Assembly (NCBI RefSeq): GCF_009258225.1
Contig: NZ_CP043617.1
Span: 1,984,001 to 2,048,000, forward strand
DNA: 64,000 bases
Reading direction: 5' to 3'
Source: Sulfurimonas lithotrophica
GTDB taxonomy: Bacteria > Campylobacterota > Campylobacteria > Campylobacterales > Sulfurimonadaceae
Made by a program: the position numbers and the translations under genes. A model generated the notes under the pieces. That model did not search any database. It saw nothing but the letters and a program-made list of their open reading frames with translations, and was not told where the DNA came from. This document shows positions 1 through 7,849 of the stretch, one piece after another (the first letter of the stretch is position 1; the number at the start of each line of letters is the position of its first letter).

Positions 1-768
1 GGAAAAAGCGTAGTATTTTGCCGTACGAAAAGTGAAGTTGACAGACTTAGTAATGTTCTAAGCAATGCAGGATATTTAGCAAACGGTCTTCACGGAGATA
101 TGGAACAGCGTCAACGCGAAACGGTAATAAGCGGTTTTAAAAAGAACTCTGTAAAGGTTTTAGTAGCAACAGACGTAGCAGCTCGCGGAATACATGTAAA
201 TAACATTACCCATGTTTTTAACTATCATATCCCTTTTGATCCTGAATCTTACGTACACAGAATCGGTCGTACAGGTCGTGCAGGTACAAAAGGTAAAGCT
301 ATCACACTTTTAACTCCTCATGAGTTTAAAGAACTTCAAAAAATTAAAAAGAAAGTCGGAACTACCATGGAACATGCTTATGTTCCAAGTAAAAATGATT
401 TAAAAGAAAACTCATTAAAAACTATGGTCAAAACAATAGAAGAACATAAAATTTATGATGAAGCCCATAAAGTGTTAGATATGTTAAAACAAGATATTGA
501 TGAAGAAACTATTATGTACAAACTAGTATCTATGCTTTTAGATAAACAAAGCGTAAAAGGTCCTGCAGATATTGGTATTCCTGCTGAGAAACTGACTAAA
601 ATACTAGAGAGACTTGAAAAACAAGGCGATAGAAACGGTTCTACCCGTGGACGTTCTCGTGGGCATGGAAATTACCGAGGGCGTAGTTCAAACAGAAACT
701 CAAGTCGTACACGCCGTGGAAATAATAACGGCGGACGTAATAAATACAAAGACTACAATAAAAAATAG
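1..768 (+). CDS. DEAD-box RNA helicase, C-terminal part (5' end outside window)
   Basis: The reading frame is open from base 1, so this is the last 255 residues of a longer protein. It contains the second RecA-like lobe of a DEAD-box helicase: the ATDVAARGI motif V and the HRIGRTGRAG motif VI are intact, as expected for ATP-dependent unwinding of RNA. After a spacer rich in charged residues, the tail (roughly the last 50 residues) is packed with Arg, Gly, Asn and Ser (RGRSRGHG, RRGNNNGGR), a typical unspecific RNA-binding extension of RhlE/CsdA-like enzymes. The likely role is ribosome assembly or mRNA remodelling. The exact subfamily cannot be decided without the N-terminal lobe. Confidence 0.93.
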   Translation, partial: GKSVVFCRTKSEVDRLSNVLSNAGYLANGLHGDMEQRQRETVISGFKKNSVKVLVATDVAARGIHVNNITHVFNYHIPFDPESYVHRIGRTGRAGTKGKAITLLTPHEFKELQKIKKKVGTTMEHAYVPSKNDLKENSLKTMVKTIEEHKIYDEAHKVLDMLKQDIDEETIMYKLVSMLLDKQSVKGPADIGIPAEKLTKILERLEKQGDRNGSTRGRSRGHGNYRGRSSNRNSSRTRRGNNNGGRNKYKDYNKK

Positions 769-779
769 TATGTGTACCT

Positions 780-806
780 TTTGCCATACGCTCTGCAAAT
801 GGCAAA
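780..806 (+). terminator. Stem-loop after the helicase gene
   Basis: An 8-bp perfect stem (TTTGCCAT with ATGGCAAA) and an 11-base loop lie 12 bases after the helicase stop. A T run (TTTTTTT) begins about 10 bases past the stem and overlaps the next gene's promoter, so termination may be imperfect. Confidence 0.45.
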
Positions 807-808
807 TA

Positions 809-817
809 TGCTATAAT
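809..817 (+). promoter_or_regulatory. Extended -10 promoter for the HIT-family gene
   Basis: TGCTATAAT, an extended -10 element (TG, one base, TATAAT), lies 33 bases before the start codon of the next gene. No convincing -35 is visible, which is usual for sigma-70 promoters in Campylobacterota. Confidence 0.5.
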
Positions 818-850
818 TTTTTTAAATAGCTATAAACAAAAGGCAATGAA

Positions 851-1303
851 ATGCATACTATAATTTATGAAGATAAAGATTTATACGTACAAAAAGAAGA
901 GAGTGAAATTCCTTGGCTTAAAATTTTCACAAAAGAACCGTATAAAGAACTTGGCGACGTACCTCCAAAACTTAGAAAACATCTTTGGGATGTGTACGAT
1001 ATAATAGAGTTTCATATGAAGTTTTATTATAAACCCGAAAAAATCAATATGGCTTCTTTTGCAAACAAGTTACCTCAAGTGCATATCCATGTAATGGCTA
1101 GATTTAAAGAGGATAGTTGGTTTCCAAATAATGTCTGGGAAGAAAAACTAAGAGAGTCAAATCTAAACCTTCCTAATGAAGAAAAGTTTTTTAAAGAACT
1201 TCATATAGCCCTAACCGATCAGCAAAAAAATCTTATTACCCAAGATAGACGCGATCCCAATAGGGAAAGAAGACGTAATATTAAAGATAGAAGAAAATCT
1301 TAA
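851..1303 (+). CDS. HIT-family protein
   Basis: This 150-residue protein resembles the histidine-triad nucleotide-binding/hydrolase family. The signature near residue 76 reads QVHIHV: the usual H-x-H-x-H is kept at the second and third histidines, including the expected central nucleophile, but the first is Gln. HIT proteins hydrolyse or transfer nucleotides from substrates such as diadenosine polyphosphates or AMP-linked compounds; the substrate here is unknown. The C-terminus is a strongly basic tail (RRDPNRERRR...) that may bind nucleic acid. The gene has its own promoter and ends exactly where the convergent fabH ends, with no bases between the two stop codons. Confidence 0.72.
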   Translation: MHTIIYEDKDLYVQKEESEIPWLKIFTKEPYKELGDVPPKLRKHLWDVYDIIEFHMKFYYKPEKINMASFANKLPQVHIHVMARFKEDSWFPNNVWEEKLRESNLNLPNEEKFFKELHIALTDQQKNLITQDRRDPNRERRRNIKDRRKS

Positions 1304-2302
1304 TTATTTTAACGGTGAAAAAGGTACAAGGGCAGAACCCCAAGTAAGCCCGCCACCAAATGCATCTAAAAGCATTAATTCACCTTTTTGCAATCTTTTA
1401 CTTTCATAAATATCATTAATAGCCATAGGGATAGATGCACCTGAAGTATTTCCGTATTTTGCAACGGTTAATACTACTTGTTCATCTTTTAGCTTTAGTG
1501 CATCTCCAACAGCTTTTATAATTCTGTAATTTGCTTGATGCGGTACAAAGTGTTTTATCTCATCACTATGGATATCATTCTCTTTTAGTATATCTATAAC
1601 ATCTTTTGTAAGTGTACGAACGGCAATTTTATATGTTTCATTACCTTTCATCTGCATATAGCAGCCTGCAACTTCCTGCTCTAAAGAATCATGAGCTGAA
1701 CCGCTTCCTCCGTTTGGAGTCATAAGTAAATCTGCGTAACTACCGTCTGAACCCGTATGTATATCTATAATAGCTTCTTCTTTGTTATCAGTTGCAGATA
1801 TTACCGCAGCACCCGCACCGTCACCAAAAAGTATACATGTACCGCGATCCGTAAAATCGGTAATTGCAGATAATTTTTCCGCACCTATTATTAGTACGTT
1901 TTTTTTCATACCCGATTCGATAAAAGCTTTTGCTATTGATAAAACATAAACAAAACCCGTACACGCAGCTGAAATATCAAATGCTTGAACATTAGGAAGA
2001 CCCAGTTTTTGAGAAATAATAGTTGCAGTTGAAGGCATACAAAAATAATCAGGTGAGATTGTAGCACATACAATCATATCTATATCTTCTTTTGCTATAC
2101 CGCTTCGCTCAATAGCTTGTTCTGCGGCTTTAACACCCATATCCGAAGTAAACTCATTATCATCGGCAATATGACGCTCTTTTATACCTGTACGTTTGGT
2201 AATCCACTCATCAGAAGTATCTACCATTTTTGATAAATCTTCATTTGTAAGAATTTTTTTCGGTACGTAAGCTCCTATAGAGCGAAAAGCAGCATAAGCC
2301 AT
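1304..2302 (-). CDS. fabH: 3-oxoacyl-ACP synthase III
   Basis: This enzyme condenses acetyl-CoA with malonyl-ACP to begin type II fatty acid synthesis in the cytoplasm. The 332-residue length is standard. The thiolase-fold catalytic triad is visible: Cys114 in DISAACTGF, His in FVPHQANYR (about 256) and Asn in [11 protein letters not shown] (about 286). It is the last gene of the yceD-rpmF-plsX-fabH cluster and starts 3 bases after plsX stops, so the two are almost certainly co-translated. Its stop abuts the stop of the convergent HIT gene. Confidence 0.97.
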   Translation of the reverse strand: MAYAAFRSIGAYVPKKILTNEDLSKMVDTSDEWITKRTGIKERHIADDNEFTSDMGVKAAEQAIERSGIAKEDIDMIVCATISPDYFCMPSTATIISQKLGLPNVQAFDISAACTGFVYVLSIAKAFIESGMKKNVLIIGAEKLSAITDFTDRGTCILFGDGAGAAVISATDNKEEAIIDIHTGSDGSYADLLMTPNGGSGSAHDSLEQEVAGCYMQMKGNETYKIAVRTLTKDVIDILKENDIHSDEIKHFVPHQANYRIIKAVGDALKLKDEQVVLTVAKYGNTSGASIPMAINDIYESKRLQKGELMLLDAFGGGLTWGSALVPFSPLK

Positions 2303-2305
2303 GTC

Positions 2306-3313
2306 TTAACCTTTAGTAGATTGTTTTTCATTTAGATCGGCTATACGCTTTATGATATGTTCGTTTACACCTGTTTCTGTATAGTCGATAGCCTGAAAGA
2401 TAGCATTTTTGATAGCTTTTGGTCCGCTTTTTCCATGACTAACAATTGCACAACCTTTTATTCCGATAAGCGGTGCTCCACCTACCTCTTCATAGTCCAT
2501 CTGCTTCTTTAAAAGTTTAAAAACTTTTCTCATTAACAATGCACCGGTAATAGATACAGGTGATTTTCTGATATACTCTTTAATTAATCCGCTTACGGTT
2601 GAAGCCACGCCTTCACTTGATTTTAAAACAAGATTTCCTACAAAGCCGTCACAAACGATTACATCCGTACTTCCGTTAAAGATATCTCCACCTTCAACAT
2701 TTCCGGCAAAACCTTTGTATCCTTCAAGAATCTTATAAGTAGCTTTTGTTACTTCATTTCCTTTGGATTTTTCTTCACCGTTTGCAAGCAAGCCAATTGA
2801 AGGCTTATCTATATCAAACATATCTTCGGCATAACATCCGCCCATTATTGCAAATTGAGCTAGATGTTCAGGTTTGGAATCAACATTAGCACCAACATCC
2901 AATAAAATAGAACGTCTATGATTTTTAGTCGGCATCAACGCCGCAAGTGCAGGACGGGAGACACCTTCTAAGCGACCTAGTCTTAAAGTAGCAAGCGTCA
3001 TTGTAGCACCGCTGTGTCCAGCTGATACTACACCGTCTGCTTCACCGTCTCGTACTAAATCCATAGCTTTATAGATAGTGCTATCTTTGCGTTTTACAGC
3101 ATCGGTGGCAGCATCACTCATTGAGATAACATCATCTGTATCTACTATAGAAATTTTACCTCTATAACGTCTTGGTAACAGAGGTAAAATTTCATCTTTT
3201 TTACCTACAAGAATTGGTATAAACTTTTTTTTCTTTAAAGCTTGAATACAGCCTGTAACAATCGGTTCAGGACCGAAGTCCCCACCCATTGCATCAATAG
3301 CAATTTTTACCAT
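2306..3313 (-). CDS. plsX: Phosphate acyltransferase PlsX
   Basis: PlsX makes acyl-phosphate from acyl-ACP and phosphate, the donor for the first glycerol-phosphate acylation in phospholipid synthesis. The 335-residue protein opens with the family hallmark IAIDAMGGDFGP and carries VSAGHSGATM and LLDVGANVD, all characteristic of PlsX. It lies between rpmF (3 bases upstream) and fabH (3 bases downstream), the conserved arrangement that joins lipid precursor supply to ribosome synthesis. A glycerol-phosphate acyltransferase (PlsY) is not present; the PlsC-like protein near 62 kb would act one step later. Confidence 0.97.
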   Translation of the reverse strand: MVKIAIDAMGGDFGPEPIVTGCIQALKKKKFIPILVGKKDEILPLLPRRYRGKISIVDTDDVISMSDAATDAVKRKDSTIYKAMDLVRDGEADGVVSAGHSGATMTLATLRLGRLEGVSRPALAALMPTKNHRRSILLDVGANVDSKPEHLAQFAIMGGCYAEDMFDIDKPSIGLLANGEEKSKGNEVTKATYKILEGYKGFAGNVEGGDIFNGSTDVIVCDGFVGNLVLKSSEGVASTVSGLIKEYIRKSPVSITGALLMRKVFKLLKKQMDYEEVGGAPLIGIKGCAIVSHGKSGPKAIKNAIFQAIDYTETGVNEHIIKRIADLNEKQSTKG

Positions 3314-3316
3314 TGA

Positions 3317-3466
3317 TTACTTATACTCACCGGTAGTAGGGTTGATGTGGTGTGGTAACTTGTATGTTCCATCTTTATCTTTTACCGGACGAGCCAATTT
3401 AATTTTATAGTGAGTTCTTCTTTTCGCTGAACGTGAATGAGAAACTCTTCTCTTAGGTACTGCCAT
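3317..3466 (-). CDS. rpmF: 50S ribosomal protein L32
   Basis: This is a 49-residue basic protein beginning [17 protein letters not shown], the standard L32 N-terminus. It lacks the four-Cys zinc site found in some L32 proteins and ends [10 protein letters not shown]. An AAGGAAAAAAAG Shine-Dalgarno region precedes the ATG. The position between yceD and plsX is the conserved bacterial context, which supports the call for so short a gene. Confidence 0.96.
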   Translation of the reverse strand: MAVPKRRVSHSRSAKRRTHYKIKLARPVKDKDGTYKLPHHINPTTGEYK

Positions 3467-3483
3467 CTTTTTTTCCTTTAATT

Positions 3484-3834
3484 TTATTTACATTTTGGGC
3501 AAGTGTTGTAATCACTTTTGATAAGTTCAAGCTCAGAAGCTAAAATCTCATCTAAATCTGCTTCACTCTCCATTGCTTCCACAACATCGATTAAGCTTTC
3601 ATTTGTAGCTTCATATAAGCCGTCTGAAATGAAAAAATCTAATTTTTCATCTATCTGTTTCTCATATTCTTCTGCACAAATGTCACAAATAACGGGTAAA
3701 ACACCCTTTATTTTAGCATTTAAGCGAAATAATTTGTCGCTATCATACTGTAAAAAACCTTTAAAAGTTATTTTATCAGACATTATTTCAAAATCTGATG
3801 GAGTTTTTGAAACTTTTATTAGTTTAATTTTCAT
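3484..3834 (-). CDS. yceD: YceD/DUF177 family protein
   Basis: This 116-residue protein belongs to the YceD (DUF177) family, whose gene sits directly before rpmF in most bacteria and whose plant and bacterial members have been linked to 23S rRNA or large-subunit maturation. Two Cys pairs are visible, CDIC near residue 50 and CPKC at the extreme C-terminus, which could form a zinc knuckle. The protein stops at CPKCK without the longer tail that often follows the second pair. It starts 8 bases after the ndk stop and probably begins, or lies within, the same transcript. Confidence 0.85.
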   Translation of the reverse strand: MKIKLIKVSKTPSDFEIMSDKITFKGFLQYDSDKLFRLNAKIKGVLPVICDICAEEYEKQIDEKLDFFISDGLYEATNESLIDVVEAMESEADLDEILASELELIKSDYNTCPKCK

Positions 3835-3842
3835 AAATTATA

Positions 3843-4256
3843 TTATGAAATTTCTCTCTCTGAGAAGAAAAATGCAATCTCTATTGCAGCATTTTCAACA
3901 GAATCGCTTCCATGAACTGCATTTGCATCTATATTTTCTGCAAAGTCTGCACGTATAGTTCCTGCTTCTGCTTCTTTAGGATTTGTAGCTCCCATTAATT
4001 CACGGTTTTTAGCCATTGCTTTTTCACCTTCAAGAACTGAAACTACAACAGGTCCCGAAATCATAAAATCGACTAAATCATTAAAGAAAGGTCTCTCTGC
4101 GTGAATCGCATAAAAAGCTTCTGCATCTGAACGAGTTAATTGAATTTTTTTAGTTGCTGCAATTTTAAGCCCATTACTCTCAAAACGGTCTAATATTTTA
4201 CCAATAACACCCTTAGCTACGGCGTCTGGCTTAATAATTGATAGTGTACGTTCCAT
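3843..4256 (-). CDS. ndk: Nucleoside diphosphate kinase
   Basis: Ndk transfers the gamma-phosphate of ATP to nucleoside diphosphates and balances NTP pools. The 137-residue length is typical. The N-terminus [12 protein letters not shown] is the standard family start, and the active-site histidine lies in [12 protein letters not shown] (about residue 117). I start the gene at the ATG at 4256; an in-frame TTG one codon earlier is possible but less likely. It precedes the yceD-rpmF-plsX-fabH cluster with an 8-base gap. Confidence 0.97.
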   Translation of the reverse strand: MERTLSIIKPDAVAKGVIGKILDRFESNGLKIAATKKIQLTRSDAEAFYAIHAERPFFNDLVDFMISGPVVVSVLEGEKAMAKNRELMGATNPKEAEAGTIRADFAENIDANAVHGSDSVENAAIEIAFFFSEREIS

Positions 4257-4334
4257 CAAAACTCCTAATTAATTTTAAAAATAGGATGGAATTATACCGA
4301 AAATTTTATGTTTTTTTGATTAAATTTGGAAATT

Positions 4335-4357
4335 CTTCCAAGCAGGTCGCTTGGAAG
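4335..4357 (-). terminator. Stem-loop between the ferredoxin gene and ndk
   Basis: A perfect 9-bp stem (CTTCCAAGC with GCTTGGAAG) and 5-base loop lie about 30 bases after the ferredoxin stop. On the minus strand AATTTCC follows rather than a clean T run, so it may terminate weakly or protect the 3' end. Confidence 0.5.
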
Positions 4358-4386
4358 TTAAAGATATTTTGTAATAAATTTAATAC

Positions 4387-4671
4387 TTATTCTACTACAG
4401 GTTCATGATTAGAACGTTGTTCATCAGTTACATCATCACGGTGTGACGGTGAATCACCTATAGCATCCCAAGTAATACAGCCCTCTGTAGGACACGCAGT
4501 AGCACATGCAGGCTCATCGTGGTGATCTACACATTCTACACATTTATCACCATATACGTAATAAATTTCTTCACCTGTCGGATTATCATCCTCATCAACG
4601 ATTGCTTCTACCGGACACTCGTCAATACAAGCACCACAGTTAATACATGTATCATTAATTAATACTGCCAT
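4387..4671 (-). CDS. 2[4Fe-4S] ferredoxin
   Basis: This small acidic electron carrier has two cluster-binding motifs: CINCGACIDECP (residues 9-20) and CVECVDHHDEPACATACP (about 47-64). The second has extra residues between its second and third cysteines, as in Allochromatium-type (YfhL-like) ferredoxins with one low-potential cluster. The acidic C-terminal tail is another family trait. I chose the ATG at 4671 (94 residues) because GGAGAAG sits 5 bases before it; an in-frame ATG four codons upstream lies ahead of that Shine-Dalgarno. The gene stands alone between two hairpins. The partner is unknown; 2-oxoacid oxidoreductases are typical ones. Confidence 0.93.
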   Translation of the reverse strand: MAVLINDTCINCGACIDECPVEAIVDEDDNPTGEEIYYVYGDKCVECVDHHDEPACATACPTEGCITWDAIGDSPSHRDDVTDEQRSNHEPVVE

Positions 4672-4756
4672 ATTCTTCTCCATTAAATAATTTCAAAAGC
4701 AAGTTTATCACAGTAATTTTAAAGATAGCTAAAATATTTATTTTTCTTTGAAGAAA

Positions 4757-4773
4757 TCCCCCTGAGTGGGGGA
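4757..4773 (-). terminator. Probable metK terminator
   Basis: A GC-rich stem (TCCCCC with GGGGGA, 5-base loop) lies 18 bases after the metK stop and is followed on the minus strand by ATTTCTTC. It is by far the most GC-rich patch in this intergenic region. Confidence 0.6.
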
Positions 4774-4790
4774 GTTGATAATGATTATTA

Positions 4791-5945
4791 TTAAATTTTC
4801 AAGTAGTTTCTAATATCTTCTACTTTATTTGTTTGTTCCCAAGGAAACTCTTCGCGACCAAAATGCCCGTAAGCAGCAGTTTGCTTGTAGATTGGACGTA
4901 GTAAATCCAGTGATTCTATAATACCTTTAGGCGAAAGATCAAAAAGCTCTTTTACACACTCTTCAATCTTAGCTTCATCTATTTTTCCAGTCCCGTGAGT
5001 ATCAACCATAATTGAAACTGGCTGAACTACACCGATAGCGTAAGCAACTTGTAGTGTAGCTTTATCACAAGCTCCGGATGCTACAAGATTTTTAGCAACC
5101 CATCTTGCTGCATAAGCTGCACTTCTGTCAACCTTAGTAGGATCTTTTCCACTAAATGCTCCACCACCGTGAGGACAGCTTCCACCATAAGTATCAACAA
5201 TAATTTTACGACCTGTAAGACCCGCATCGCCTTGCGGTCCACCGATTACGAACTTACCTGTAGGATTGATATGATAGATTGTATTTTCACTTATCATATC
5301 TGCAGGAATAACTTTTTTAATAACCTCTTCGATCATATCTTTATGAATCTGCTCTTGACTAGTTTCCGGAGAGTGTTGAGTAGAAATAACAACAGTCTCT
5401 ACAGAAACCGGATTTCCATCAATATACTTCACAGAAATTTGAGCTTTACCGTCAGGGCGTAGATAAGGAACAATCCCCTCTTTTCTAACTTCTGCCAGTC
5501 TTTGCGTTAAGCGGTGTGCTAGGTGAATTGGCAACGGCATAAGCACATCCGTTTCACGACATGCATAACCAAACATCAAACCTTGGTCACCGGCACCAAT
5601 CTCACCGCTGGCTTGATCGACACCTTGATTAATATCAGGTGACTGCTCACCGATACCGTTTAATACAGCGGCAGATCTATGGTCAAAGCCATAGGTAGCA
5701 TCTGTATAGCCTATTTCCTGAATAACTTCTCTTGCAATCTCTTGCATCGGCGCATACGCCGTTGTCTTCAGTTCGCCTGCTATTACACAAAAACCATTAG
5801 ATACTAAAGTCTCACACGCTACTCTAGCATTTTTATCATTTTCAATAATATAATCCAAAATTGCATCACTGATTTGATCAGCCATCTTATCAGGATGCCC
5901 TTCTGTTACAGACTCTGAAGTAAATATGTACTCTTTTTGTGACAT
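4791..5945 (-). CDS. metK: S-adenosylmethionine synthase
   Basis: MetK makes SAM from methionine and ATP. The 384-residue length is standard. Family motifs are intact: [13 protein letters not shown] at the N-terminus, [12 protein letters not shown] in the centre and the loop [19 protein letters not shown] that binds phosphates. I start at the ATG at 5945 because ACGGGAGATAAA provides a well-placed Shine-Dalgarno; an ATG five codons upstream overlaps that signal and is less likely. It is monocistronic, with a probable extended -10 promoter at 6002-6010 and a hairpin in its short leader. Confidence 0.97.
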   Translation of the reverse strand: MSQKEYIFTSESVTEGHPDKMADQISDAILDYIIENDKNARVACETLVSNGFCVIAGELKTTAYAPMQEIAREVIQEIGYTDATYGFDHRSAAVLNGIGEQSPDINQGVDQASGEIGAGDQGLMFGYACRETDVLMPLPIHLAHRLTQRLAEVRKEGIVPYLRPDGKAQISVKYIDGNPVSVETVVISTQHSPETSQEQIHKDMIEEVIKKVIPADMISENTIYHINPTGKFVIGGPQGDAGLTGRKIIVDTYGGSCPHGGGAFSGKDPTKVDRSAAYAARWVAKNLVASGACDKATLQVAYAIGVVQPVSIMVDTHGTGKIDEAKIEECVKELFDLSPKGIIESLDLLRPIYKQTAAYGHFGREEFPWEQTNKVEDIRNYLKI

Positions 5946-5975
5946 TTTATCTCCCGTCATCGATTTTTATTGAAA

Positions 5976-5991
5976 TATGGGCTAACCCATA
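5976..5991 (-). other. Hairpin in the metK leader
   Basis: TATGGG and CCCATA form a 6-bp stem with a 4-base loop, 31 bases before the metK start. CGATTT before it and AAATCG after it could close a larger stem. It is too small for any SAM riboswitch class I know; a regulatory role is speculative. Confidence 0.35.
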
Positions 5992-6001
5992 AATCGGAGG
6001 A

Positions 6002-6010
6002 AGTATATCA
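6002..6010 (-). promoter_or_regulatory. Extended -10 promoter for metK
   Basis: On the minus strand the sequence reads TGATATACT, an extended -10 with the hexamer TATACT at 6002-6007, giving a leader of about 50 bases. No clear -35 is seen. The rest of the metK to peroxiredoxin gap (to 6219) is very AT-rich and holds a repeated AGTATATTTT but no gene. Confidence 0.45.
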
Positions 6011-6219
6011 CACTATTATTAAGATTGTCTTTTTATAAATCAATAAAATATGATTTTATTATTTAGTATATTTTAAAAGATAAAAATTATCCTTAAGTAT
6101 ATTTTTTAACTTTAAAATCTTTTGGAAAAATTAATTTAATTGCGATAAACTTACACCATAACAAAAATAAAACAGTGTGAAATATCTTAAATATTTCCGC
6201 TAAAAATAAAGGAAATTAT

Positions 6220-6816
6220 ATGTTAGTAACAAACCCAGCTCCGGATTTTACGGCAACTACAGTATTAGCAGACGGTTCAATCGTTGAAGATTTTAAACTA
6301 AGTGAAAACTTTGGTGAAAAAGGTACGGTTTTATTCTTCTATCCGTTAGACTTTACTTTCGTATGTCCGTCTGAGATTATTGCATTCTCTCACAGAATTG
6401 AAGATTTTAAATCTCGCGGTGTTAATGTTATAGGTGTATCTGTTGATTCTCAATTTTCACACTTTGCATGGAGAGAAACTCCTGTTGATAAAGGTGGAAT
6501 CGGGCGTATCAAATATCCACTGGTTGCAGATTTAAGTAAACAAATTTCAAGAGACTATGATGTACTTTTCGGTGAGTCTGTTGCTCTTCGCGGTTCATTC
6601 TTAATAGATGGAAAAGGTATTGTTCGTCACGCTGTTATAAACGACTTACCACTTGGTCGTAACATAGATGAGATGATTCGTATGGTAGATGCTATGCAAT
6701 TTACTGACGAGCACGGTGAAGTATGTGCTGCGGGTTGGAACAAAGGTGATGAAGGTATGAAACCTACAACTGAAGGTGTTGCTGAGTACCTTGGTAAACA
6801 CGAAAATAATTTATAA
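6220..6816 (+). CDS. 2-Cys peroxiredoxin (AhpC/TSA family)
   Basis: This 198-residue peroxidase reduces hydrogen peroxide and organic peroxides in the cytoplasm. The peroxidatic Cys49 lies in DFTFVCPSE and the resolving Cys (about residue 170) in EVCAAGWNKG, the layout of typical 2-Cys enzymes; the GGIGRIKYPL loop is also present. Length and C-terminus (AEYLGKHENNL) match AhpC/TsaA proteins of Campylobacterota. No AhpF reductase is adjacent, so a thioredoxin system is the likely reductant. AAAGGAAATTAT before the ATG is a good ribosome-binding site. A 9-bp hairpin follows. Confidence 0.95.
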   Translation: MLVTNPAPDFTATTVLADGSIVEDFKLSENFGEKGTVLFFYPLDFTFVCPSEIIAFSHRIEDFKSRGVNVIGVSVDSQFSHFAWRETPVDKGGIGRIKYPLVADLSKQISRDYDVLFGESVALRGSFLIDGKGIVRHAVINDLPLGRNIDEMIRMVDAMQFTDEHGEVCAAGWNKGDEGMKPTTEGVAEYLGKHENNL

Positions 6817-6830
6817 TAATTTTTTAAACA

Positions 6831-6854
6831 GATTCCAACTTTTATGTTGGAATC
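6831..6854 (+). terminator. Stem-loop after the peroxiredoxin gene
   Basis: A perfect 9-bp inverted repeat (GATTCCAAC and GTTGGAATC) with a 6-base loop lies 14 bases after the stop. No T run follows, so it may be a partial terminator or 3' stabiliser before the next gene, which begins at 6902. Confidence 0.45.
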
Positions 6855-6901
6855 AAGCTCTCTTAATATACAATTTTCCTAAAAATAAAATAGGGATATT
6901 T

Positions 6902-7849
6902 TTGTATAAGTTTTTTCTCCTCTTTTTTTTACCGACGTCAATACTTTTTGCCAAAGATATATATCCAACTAAAGAGTACAAGTCTTTTGGATTTGTGAAC
7001 GACTTTGTTGTAGATGGTGGTAAACTTTATGCCGCAAATGATGAAGGCAGTGTTGATATATTTGATACAAAAACACAAAAACTTATTGAGCAGATTGTAC
7101 TACCACCCGTAAATACCGCTATGGGGAAACTAATAGCTGCAAATATACTAAGCGTAGATAGAATAAACAACAAAACTTTACTTGTCAGTATGGGGCGTAA
7201 TGGATTTAGAAATGTCTGGATATATGAGAACAATAAACTAAAGCAAATTGTGGATGAGTCTAAAAAGCTAACTATAAAAGAAGCCCGTTTTGTAAATAAT
7301 GAGCAGATTATTTTTGGAACTTTCGGCTCGGAAATAATTTTACACGATACGTCCGAGCAGTATAATCTTTACAAAGCCCATGTATCTTACTCCACACTTG
7401 GAGATATAACTCTAAATACAGACAAAACAAAAATGATTTTATCTGATGAGAGCGGAGAGATAAAACTTATAGATATAAAAACTTCAAACATAGAAAAAAC
7501 CTACAACTCTCAAAACGTGGATAATGTTTACCGTGTGGCATATGCAAACGGTGTTATTATCACAGCAGGACAAGACAGACGTGTAGCCGTATATCAAAAC
7601 GACAAAGAAGACTACCATATAAAAAGCAACTTTTTAGTTTACTGTGTAGGTCTTAGTCCAAGCGGCAAAACAGGTATCTACTCAGCAGATGCGCAAAACA
7701 ATCTTCAAGTATTTAACACCCAGACAAAAAAGATGGGTGATAGACTTGTTGGTCACAACAGCCTAATAAATCAAATCAAATTTATAAGCGAAAATGAACT
7801 ATACAGTGTAGGAAGTCGTAATAAGATTTTTTATTGGAGACTTGACTGA
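6902..7849 (+). CDS. Periplasmic WD40-like beta-propeller protein, NapL-like
   Basis: This 315-residue protein has an N-terminal signal peptide (YKFFLLFFLPTSILFAKD) and then recurring blade-like segments ending in patterns such as GSVDIFDTKT, GEIKLIDIKT, RRVAVYQND and NNLQVFNTQ, so a periplasmic beta-propeller is expected. It resembles NapL, the accessory propeller of periplasmic nitrate reductase clusters in Campylobacterota, but no other nap gene is nearby; the NapL call is tentative. I start at the TTG at 6902 because AGGGA lies just upstream and the signal peptide begins there. The longer open frame would run back into the peroxiredoxin gene. Its 3' end overlaps the convergent helicase gene by 19 bases. 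Confidence 0.65.
   Translation: MYKFFLLFFLPTSILFAKDIYPTKEYKSFGFVNDFVVDGGKLYAANDEGSVDIFDTKTQKLIEQIVLPPVNTAMGKLIAANILSVDRINNKTLLVSMGRNGFRNVWIYENNKLKQIVDESKKLTIKEARFVNNEQIIFGTFGSEIILHDTSEQYNLYKAHVSYSTLGDITLNTDKTKMILSDESGEIKLIDIKTSNIEKTYNSQNVDNVYRVAYANGVIITAGQDRRVAVYQNDKEDYHIKSNFLVYCVGLSPSGKTGIYSADAQNNLQVFNTQTKKMGDRLVGHNSLINQIKFISENELYSVGSRNKIFYWRLD

Noticed and set aside
5946-6219. SAM riboswitch upstream of metK
   Set aside because: The leader is only about 50 bases and has a 6-bp hairpin; no SAM-I, II or related core is visible.
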